NCBI GenBank assembly: GCA_015056005.1
Contig: SVHB01000029.1
Coordinates: forward strand, 1-32,763
DNA from: Clostridiales bacterium
Lineage (GTDB): Bacteria > Bacillota > Clostridia > Christensenellales > UBA1750
Direction: 5' to 3'
Length of the DNA stretch: 32,763 nucleotides
Position numbers and translations under genes: made by a program. The number at the start of each line of letters is the position of its first letter. Position 1 is the first letter of the stretch. The notes below the pieces were generated by a model. That model worked only from the letters and a program-made list of their open reading frames with translations. It had not been told where the DNA came from and made no database searches. Shown here piece by piece: positions 8,699 through 13,441 of the stretch.

Positions 8699-8832
8699 AC
8701 GTTCGAGAGGTTTCACCTCTCGAGCTCTCTGACCAAGGGTTTGCAACCCTTGGATCCCGCGGCATTTTGTTTGAGTAATTGAATACGTTAGCTTACGAGG
8801 AACCCGTAAAGTATGGGTTCCTCGTGATTTCT
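8699..8832 (-). repeat. Multi-hairpin mobile repeat, inverted copy
   Basis: Read on the minus strand this is a copy of the element at 8850-9027, but with different stem sequences that still pair. Hairpin 1 is CGAGGAACCC / GGGTTCCTCG (8796-8805 with 8815-8824). Hairpin 2 is CCAAGGG / CCCTTGG (8733-8739 with 8747-8753). Hairpin 3 is CGAGAGG / CCTCTCG (8704-8710 with 8716-8722). The linkers AAATCACG, CGTAAGC and the GCCGCGG block are conserved. It begins 11 bases after the SpoIID gene and could also serve as its terminator. Confidence 0.8.
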
Positions 8833-8849
8833 TTTAAGGGAAATTATTC

Positions 8850-9027
8850 TTTTTGGTAGTTACTGATTAACCGCCTGACTCTCTCCAAAAATAAATCACG
8901 CGTGACCCATACTTCACGGGTCACGCGTAAGCCAAAGTATAAAATTTACTGTTCCCAATGCCGCGGAGTCCAGAGGATGCAATCCTCTGGGCCCAGAGCT
9001 CGAGAGGGCGCAGCCATCTCGAACGTA
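8850..9027 (+). repeat. Multi-hairpin mobile repeat, full copy
   Basis: This element is built in order: a TTTTGGTAGTTACTGATTAACC lead-like region; hairpin 1 CGCGTGACCC / GGGTCACGCG (8899-8908 with 8918-8927, loop ATACTTCAC); a linker of about 40 nt ending in GCCGCGGAGT; hairpin 2 CCAGAGG-ATGCAAT-CCTCTGG (8970-8990); and hairpin 3 CGAGAGGGC / GCCATCTCG (9001-9021, one mismatch). The last 67 bases (8961-9027) recur exactly at 9267-9333. There is no plausible coding content. Confidence 0.85.
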
Positions 9028-9042
9028 CCCCCAAAAGTTTGA

Positions 9043-9092
9043 GCGATATAGCCTTCGGCTGCGATATGCGCCTTGCGGCGCGCGATATGTGC
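9043..9092. repeat. Mini-palindrome array with GCGATAT spacers
   Basis: Three GCGATAT heptamers (9043-9049, 9061-9067, 9082-9088) separate the short palindromes AGCCTTCGGCT and GCGCCTTGCGGCGC. The layout equals the GTGAAAT array at 711-880, but with a different heptamer. It lies between two copies of the multi-hairpin element, in the 665-nt gene-free block 8689-9353. The ORF-track frames in this block are only stop-free runs through repeats. Confidence 0.75.
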
Positions 9093-9204
9093 GCGAGACG
9101 GCTTTTTTGCCTTATCAAACAAACCAATTCTTCAGCCGTCATAAATTTCACGAACGAAGAATCCGCGCACGCAAAATACTCCTATCTTTCCTCTCAGCCA
9201 TTCT

Positions 9205-9233
9205 CGATGGCGGCATACCTGCCGCCGCCATCG
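9205..9233. repeat. Perfect 10-bp hairpin
   Basis: CGATGGCGGC (9205-9214) pairs exactly with GCCGCCATCG (9224-9233) across a 9-nt loop. It lies between the GCGATAT array and the half copy of the multi-hairpin repeat. There is no T-tract, so a terminator is unlikely. The rest of 9093-9266 shows no gene. Confidence 0.6.
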
Positions 9234-9266
9234 ACAGCTTCCGCTTGACTTCCTAAAATCCCAAAG

Positions 9267-9333
9267 CCGCGGAGTCCAGAGGATGCAATCCTCTGGGCCC
9301 AGAGCTCGAGAGGGCGCAGCCATCTCGAACGTA
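9267..9333 (+). repeat. Multi-hairpin mobile repeat, 3' half copy
   Basis: 67 bases from CCGCGGAGTCC to CTCGAACGTA are identical to 8961-9027. The copy contains hairpins 2 and 3 and lacks hairpin 1. Exact identity to its neighbour 240 bases away points to a recent local duplication or ongoing conversion. Confidence 0.85.
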
Positions 9334-9353
9334 TCCCCCAAAAAGTCGTCCCC

Positions 9354-10061
9354 CTATTCCCCGTCTCTCAGCCTGAGTGCGAGGTTGGGGTGGCGGGTGG
9401 TGATATTTTGTACGCCTATGGAAAGCAGGAGGGAGATAATTTCCTCGGTATCGGCTGTCCATGCAGAGAGGGAAAGGCCGCTTTCTTTAAGGGCGGGCAG
9501 GGTAAGCTCGGGAACGAGCTCAAGATAGCAAAGGTTGAGCCATGAAAGCCCAAGATCGCGCGCGGCTTTGATATCGACCGAAGCGTTTCCGTCCCTGCGT
9601 ATCTGGCGGGTATTGAGCCACACCTGTGCGTGAAGCTCGGCTGCTGCTGAGAGCTCGTCTAAATCCAAAGGCTCGCCCGTGAACACGATGCGGTCGGCCA
9701 TGGAATACTTTTTTGCGATATCGAGCACATCAAGCGCAAGGCGAGATTCTTTCAGGTCGCAGTTGAGCAGATGCGAGCTTGAGTGGCAAAGCATCTGTAT
9801 GCACTGTTCAAGGGTCGGACCGTCCTGAGCGCTGTCGTGACCCAAGCGCAGAGAGCCGTCTGATGTGCGGCGAACGTCGACCTCAAGTGCATCACAGGGA
9901 ATGTCCATGAGCTTGTTTATGGATTCAAGGGTGTTGGGTTCGGTGTTTTCCGCGCCCGCATGCGCGGTTATAAGGACCTGCGGGCGAGCTTGAAATGCGG
10001 TATCGATCGATAAAGGGCAGGATTCAAAGCCCGAGAGCCACCTGATGTTCAGCTTTTCCAT
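9354..10061 (-). CDS. Glycerophosphodiester phosphodiesterase-like protein, divergent motif
   Basis: A 235-residue TIM-barrel protein of the GDPD superfamily with no signal peptide. The family landmarks are: HAG where HRG is usual (about residues 34-36), followed by EPNTLESI instead of PENTLxAF; ALEVDV-RRTSDG with LGHD, supplying the acidic pair and the second histidine; NCDLK; and a C-terminal WTADTEE...GVQNITTRHP, the counterpart of WTVN...GVDGIITDxP. Family enzymes hydrolyse glycerophosphodiesters to glycerol 3-phosphate and an alcohol. The HRG arginine is replaced and the PENT glutamate displaced, so it may belong to a variant subfamily or have a different substrate. It starts at an ATG preceded by GAGAGGA, diverging from the PHP gene. 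Confidence 0.78.
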   Translation of the reverse strand: MEKLNIRWLSGFESCPLSIDTAFQARPQVLITAHAGAENTEPNTLESINKLMDIPCDALEVDVRRTSDGSLRLGHDSAQDGPTLEQCIQMLCHSSSHLLNCDLKESRLALDVLDIAKKYSMADRIVFTGEPLDLDELSAAAELHAQVWLNTRQIRRDGNASVDIKAARDLGLSWLNLCYLELVPELTLPALKESGLSLSAWTADTEEIISLLLSIGVQNITTRHPNLALRLRDGE

Positions 10062-10162
10062 ATATCTTTTGTCCTCTCTGTAAAACTGTTTCCGATGATT
10101 TTATTATAAACACCAAAGCTTTGGCTTGCAACAATATAAATGTTCCATTTTGCTGTGTTTGA

Positions 10163-10171
10163 TGGTATAAT
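10163..10171 (+). promoter_or_regulatory. Extended -10 promoter before the PHP gene
   Basis: TGGTATAAT (TATAAT at 10166-10171 with TG one base upstream) lies 31 nt before the ATG at 10203. No good -35 lies 17 nt upstream. Between them AGGAG-ATA-CTCCT (10190-10202) is a perfect 5-bp palindrome containing the Shine-Dalgarno directly before the start codon. Confidence 0.55.
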
Positions 10172-10202
10172 CAGCGTGTAAAGACAAAAAGGAGATACTC
10201 CT

Positions 10203-10883
10203 ATGATAAAAATAGAGACTCATTGCCACACTTCGCCCGCAAGCAATTGCGCCAAGGTGAACGTTAGAGATACGCTGACAACGCTCAAAGAGCACGGCTA
10301 TGACGGTGTTTGCATTACAAACCACTACACCTATTATGACTGCATTCCCAGAAGCAACAGAATGATATTTGAAAGAGTCCTGGCCGATTATGAGGAAGCG
10401 AGAAATATCGCGCCTGAGATCGGCATCAAGGTGTTTTTCGGTGCAGAGCTCAGGTTTTACGAAAACGCCAACGATTATCTGCTCTATGGACTTACCCCGC
10501 GGGAGCTTTTTGATTTGGGCAGCGTATATGAGCTTGATCCGGAAAGGTTTTATAAGATCAAGCCCAAGCACGCCGTGTTTTATCAGGCTCACCCGTTCAG
10601 GATCAATATGTTCAGAGCCGATCCAAGATTTTTGGACGGCGTAGAGGTGTATAACGGTCACCCCGGACATGAGAGCAGCAACGAGCTTGCGCTCAAATGG
10701 GCAAAGGAAAATAATAAGCTCATGATATCCGGCTCCGATTTCCACCAGACAGTCGCCGCAGGCGCAGCCGGTATATATGTGGAAAAAATGCCCGAAAACG
10801 AGCGCGAGCTTGCTTTTATGCTCAAAACAGGCGCGTTTACCATGATCACTCCCAAATGGGAAAATACGGATATTATTGTATAA
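10203..10883 (+). CDS. PHP-domain metal-dependent phosphoesterase
   Basis: A 226-residue cytosolic protein consisting essentially of one PHP domain. The metal-binding motifs appear in order: ETHCHTS (residues 4-10), CITNHY, the glutamate of GAELRF, QAHPF, a YNGHPGHE segment and SGSDFHQ. This is the classical set of histidine and acidic ligands for a trinuclear metal site. Stand-alone PHP proteins hydrolyse phosphomonoesters (histidinol phosphate, nucleoside 3',5'-bisphosphates or sugar phosphates), and the exact substrate is not readable. The upstream AAAGGAG fixes the start. It is a single-gene unit followed by repeat-rich DNA. Confidence 0.86.
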   Translation: MIKIETHCHTSPASNCAKVNVRDTLTTLKEHGYDGVCITNHYTYYDCIPRSNRMIFERVLADYEEARNIAPEIGIKVFFGAELRFYENANDYLLYGLTPRELFDLGSVYELDPERFYKIKPKHAVFYQAHPFRINMFRADPRFLDGVEVYNGHPGHESSNELALKWAKENNKLMISGSDFHQTVAAGAAGIYVEKMPENERELAFMLKTGAFTMITPKWENTDIIV

Positions 10884-10912
10884 ATAATGTCGAAATTTGT
10901 ATATAAACGCCC

Positions 10913-10995
10913 TTTTCCACCTCAAAAGGAATGGATTTCCACATAAATAAAGCCGTTTTAGTAGGTTTTGCACATAGTTTTCCACATTTTCCACA
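10913..10995 (+). other. Cluster of DnaA-box-like 9-mers
   Basis: Five same-strand 9-mers resemble the DnaA box TTWTNCACA: TTTTCCACC (10913), ATTTCCACA (10935), TTTTGCACA (10966) and a contiguous tandem pair TTTTCCACA-TTTTCCACA (10978-10995). They lie in an AT-rich stretch directly after the PHP gene. Function is inferred only. No dnaA, dnaN or other origin genes are nearby, so a DnaA-titrating or regulatory site is more likely than the main origin. Confidence 0.5.
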
Positions 10996-11016
10996 GCGAT
11001 GGGGATATTCAGATTG

Positions 11017-11074
11017 GCTTGCTGCGCAAGCAATGATATATTCCTTCAGAATATGATATATGCGCTGTAAGCAT
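11017..11074. repeat. Mini-palindrome array with ATGATAT spacers
   Basis: The palindromes GCTTG-CTGCG-CAAGC (11017-11031), ATTCCTTCAGAAT (11040-11052) and ATGCGCTGTAAGCAT (11060-11074) are separated by ATGATAT (11033-11039 and 11053-11059). This has the same architecture as the other arrays, with a third heptamer. It abuts a truncated multi-hairpin repeat. Confidence 0.7.
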
Positions 11075-11150
11075 GTTTTGGTTAGTAACCACCCTAAAGT
11101 AGAACTCTCCACAAAATAAATCACGAGTGGCCCACAGGGCGGTCGTGTGT
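11075..11150 (+). repeat. Multi-hairpin mobile repeat, degenerate 5' fragment
   Basis: GTTTTGGTTAGTAACCACC...TAAAG followed by AAAATAAATCACGAG matches the 5' part of the copy at 11233 (GTTTTGATTAGTAACCAC...TAAAG...AAATCACG). After that the expected hairpin 1 is degenerate (GGCCC-ACA-GGGC) and similarity stops. GGTT-AGT-AACC is itself a small palindrome. Confidence 0.6.
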
Positions 11151-11162
11151 GTCAAGACCGCA

Positions 11163-11232
11163 GTGAGATACGCCTTGCGGCGTGTGAAGAGTGAAATGTC
11201 CCTGCGGGACGTGAAATATGCGCTGCGCGCAC
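11163..11232. repeat. Mini-palindrome array with GTGAAAT spacers (second site)
   Basis: GTGAGAT (11163), GTGAAAT (11191) and GTGAAAT (11211) alternate with ACGCCTTGCGGCGT, GTCCCTGCGGGAC and ATGCGCTGCGCGCAC. It uses the same heptamer as the array at 711-880, ten kilobases away. It lies directly upstream of the third long copy of the multi-hairpin element. Confidence 0.75.
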
Positions 11233-11410
11233 GTTTTGATTAGTAACCACACTAAAGAATAACCTTCCTAAAAACAAATCACGCGTGACCCATACTTTAC
11301 GGGTCACGCGTAAGCTGCAGTATGAAATTACCTGATCCCAAAGTCTCAGGAATCCAAGGGATGAAATCCCTTGGTGGATGAGGGTGTGGGAGAAGGCAAA
11401 GCCTTCTCCC
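11233..11410 (+). repeat. Multi-hairpin mobile repeat, third long copy
   Basis: This copy is about as long as the one at 8850-9027. It contains GATTAGTAACCAC; hairpin 1 CGCGTGACCC / GGGTCACGCG (11282-11291 with 11301-11310, loop ATACTTTAC); hairpin 2 CCAAGGG-ATGAAAT-CCCTTGG (11354-11374); and hairpin 3 GGGAGAAGGC-AAA-GCCTTCTCCC (11388-11410). Hairpin 3 is quite different in sequence from the other copies but pairs perfectly. It ends 19 bases before the start codon of the next gene and would be in its 5' leader. Confidence 0.85.
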
Positions 11411-11429
11411 AAGAAAGCGAGGATTTCAC

Positions 11430-12113
11430 ATGAAAAAAATATATAATGACATACCGTTTACCCTGACTGACACGCAGGTGCTGGCGCATCTGAAGCTTTC
11501 TGAGGATTTTCTGGAAGACATTCGCGACATGATCGACAACACCAAAAAGACGGCAAAGCCCAAGGGCGTTATCGTTGAGGTGGAAATTGAGCGCGTTGAC
11601 GAAAAGACGACCATCGTCGGCGGCAAGAAGATAGTGAGCAAGGTCGTTGCCGCAAATCTTGAAGGCAGGGAAAAGGCGTACGCATATGTTGCGACCTGCG
11701 GCAGGGAAGCCGATAAGCTCATGCAGGAGACTGTCGACCCCGTGGAGAAGCTCTGGCAGGCAGAGATAAACCAGTATCTGCTCATGCAGGCAAGGCTTTA
11801 TATGATGCGCAAGCTGCAGGAGGAGGAGAATCTTTCCGTTTTGAGCTCGCTCAACCCCGGCTCCAACCCCGACTGGCCCATTACCGAGCAGGTGAACCTG
11901 TTCTCTATGATAGGCGATGTTAAAGAGGATATCGGAGTCACGCTGACCGAGAGCTTCCTTATGATGCCCATAAAATCATCGAGCGGCATATGGTTTGAAG
12001 CAAAGGACGATCACTATACCAACTGCTCCATTTGCCTTAGGAAGAACTGCCAGGGCAGAAGAGCGCCCTTTGATCAGCAAAGATACGACAAGATTTTCGG
12101 AGCGGGAATGTGA
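11430..12113 (+). CDS. MetH activation-domain-like protein (B12 enzyme reactivation)
   Basis: A 227-residue protein resembling the stand-alone form of the vitamin B12-dependent methionine synthase activation domain. The C-terminal part carries the recognisable core SLNPGSNPDWPITEQ, LFSMIGDV, GVTLTESFLMMPIKSSSGI and a cysteine pair motif CSICLRKNCQGRRAPFD. In MetH this domain binds S-adenosylmethionine for reductive remethylation of oxidised cobalamin. Stand-alone versions in anaerobes accompany split methionine synthases or corrinoid methyltransferases. No methyltransferase or corrinoid protein is visible in this window, so its partner must be elsewhere. GCGAGGA precedes the ATG. It overlaps the DUF3842 gene by one base (TGATG), indicating coupled translation. 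Confidence 0.82.
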   Translation: MKKIYNDIPFTLTDTQVLAHLKLSEDFLEDIRDMIDNTKKTAKPKGVIVEVEIERVDEKTTIVGGKKIVSKVVAANLEGREKAYAYVATCGREADKLMQETVDPVEKLWQAEINQYLLMQARLYMMRKLQEEENLSVLSSLNPGSNPDWPITEQVNLFSMIGDVKEDIGVTLTESFLMMPIKSSSGIWFEAKDDHYTNCSICLRKNCQGRRAPFDQQRYDKIFGAGM

Positions 12114-12526
12114 TGAGGGTCACCGTTATAGACGCGCAGGGCGGCGGCATCGGCAAAGCCGTCGTTAAAGCGATAAAAGAAAAGGCCCCCGACTGCATGG
12201 TGATCGCAGTGGGAACCAACGCCGTTGCCACCACCGCAATGCTCAAAGCGGGCGCGGATGTGGGCGCAACGGGCGAAAACGCCGTGGTGTATAACTGCGC
12301 AAAAGCGCAGGTGCTCATAGCCCCCATAGGGCTTACGCTCGCAAACGCGATGTACGGCGAGATCAGCCCCGGGATGGCTCGGGCTGTGGGCGAGTGCGAA
12401 GCGATAAAGATACTCATCCCCGTAAAGCAATGCAGCGCCAAGATCGCAGGTCTTATGGATAAGCCGCAGGCGGCGTATATCCAGGACGCTGTCGAAATGG
12501 CGCTGAACGAAATGAAAAATATTTAA
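12113..12526 (+). CDS. DUF3842 family protein
   Basis: This gene encodes 137 residues from the ATG at 12113; the track's GTG at 12110 adds one residue. It matches the DUF3842 family: MRVTVIDAQGGGIGKAVV at the N-terminus has the look of a nucleotide-binding beta-alpha unit. GTNAVATTAMLKAGADVGATGENA, PIGLTLANAMYGEISPGMA and the terminal KILIPVKQC segment follow. It is probably a small cytosolic alpha/beta protein of unknown function. Coupling to the MetH-activation-like gene suggests a role around corrinoid chemistry, but that is inference from position. Its TAA overlaps the convergent stop of the kinase-like gene. Confidence 0.82.
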   Translation: MRVTVIDAQGGGIGKAVVKAIKEKAPDCMVIAVGTNAVATTAMLKAGADVGATGENAVVYNCAKAQVLIAPIGLTLANAMYGEISPGMARAVGECEAIKILIPVKQCSAKIAGLMDKPQAAYIQDAVEMALNEMKNI

Positions 12527-13431
12527 TATCGACCGTTTGACCAGTCTTCAAGCGCTTTGAGAAGATGCGCAGGGCTTTGCGCTGCCGTATCTCCAAAGCG
12601 CTTTTTTATGTTCTGGAGTATTATTTCAGCGCCGAAAGCGTGCAGAAGCAGACCGCGGTATAGATGATGGGCAAGGGAAAGACCGGAAAGAGCGGTGAAG
12701 CTTTGGGCGCATCCAAGGTCAAGATCGAAAAGATCGACTGTCACGCATACCGACTCCAAAAACGCGGGCGCAAGATTGCTGTCGGCAAAATCGATCACGA
12801 AAAGCTCGCCGTCTTTATACAGCACGTTGTCGCCGTTCAGATCGCCGTGAACGTATACCTGCTCCTCTTTTTTTGCGCATTTTGCCACCGATATAGCCTC
12901 TTCTTTGAAGCTTTTTGGCAGCTTGTCCCAGCGCCTGTTGGATATGACCTGCGCGCAGGCGTCCATGGGCGTGAAGCTTTTTACGGGGACGTTTAAGCAG
13001 CGCAATCTTTCTGAGAAGTTTTTTGAAAGTAAAATGAGCTCGTCTTTTGAGAAAGATGCGCGGACAGACTGAAACTCGGGCGCGTCAATGTATTCCATGA
13101 TGATGTAGTAAAAGCGATATTTGTCGTCGATGTAACCGGATGCAAGCACATTTGGCGAGCTGAACCCGCATTTCATCGCATGGCGCATGGAAAAAAGCTC
13201 TATGTCAAAGCCGTCCTTGCCCGAAAGCCCCGTTTCGATCGGGGTGTATATCTTTATGACCGTGTTTCCCGAGCGGAAAACGGCGTTGGTGCCCGGGGTG
13301 AGCGGCGATAAAGGCTCAAAGGGTATTTGGTTTTTTCTGTAGATCTCTTTTGCAAGCGGCGTGAAGGCCTGAAGGTTTTGAAATTCCCTGCCCCAGTTTT
13401 CCCAGCCGCTCAGATCGCGGGTGTAAAGCAT
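12523..13431 (-). CDS. Aminoglycoside-phosphotransferase-fold kinase
   Basis: This protein belongs to the APH/choline-kinase-like fold. VIKIY carries the ATP-binding lysine, followed by MEYI in the hinge, HGDLNGDNVLY as the catalytic HxDxxxxN loop, and VIDFADS as the metal-binding DFG-like segment. The ATG at 13431 (302 residues) is preferred to the track start at 13470: AGGA lies just upstream, the N-terminal extension lacks support, and the shorter form removes a 29-base overlap with the U32 gene. Such proteins phosphorylate small hydroxylated substrates. Resistance is not implied, since the family is broad. It follows the U32 gene by 10 bases, so the two are co-transcribed. Confidence 0.8.
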   Translation of the reverse strand: MLYTRDLSGWENWGREFQNLQAFTPLAKEIYRKNQIPFEPLSPLTPGTNAVFRSGNTVIKIYTPIETGLSGKDGFDIELFSMRHAMKCGFSSPNVLASGYIDDKYRFYYIIMEYIDAPEFQSVRASFSKDELILLSKNFSERLRCLNVPVKSFTPMDACAQVISNRRWDKLPKSFKEEAISVAKCAKKEEQVYVHGDLNGDNVLYKDGELFVIDFADSNLAPAFLESVCVTVDLFDLDLGCAQSFTALSGLSLAHHLYRGLLLHAFGAEIILQNIKKRFGDTAAQSPAHLLKALEDWSNGRY

Positions 13432-13441
13432 GTTCTTTGTC

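Noticed and set aside
8921-9528. Several ORFs of 69-96 codons in the repeat block
   Set aside because: They run through palindromes and exact repeats, read as low-complexity Arg/Ser/Pro chains, and lack ribosome binding sites.
10913-10995. Main chromosomal origin oriC
   Set aside because: Neither dnaA nor dnaN nor other typical origin neighbours occur nearby, so only a DnaA-box-like cluster is claimed.
10104-11033. 309-residue minus-strand ORF
   Set aside because: It is antisense to the PHP-domain gene and extends through the DnaA-box-like cluster; the PHP frame carries all metal-binding motifs.
12523-13431. Aminoglycoside resistance gene
   Set aside because: The fold motifs are present, but the family covers many metabolic kinases, and the gene sits in an operon with a housekeeping U32 protein.
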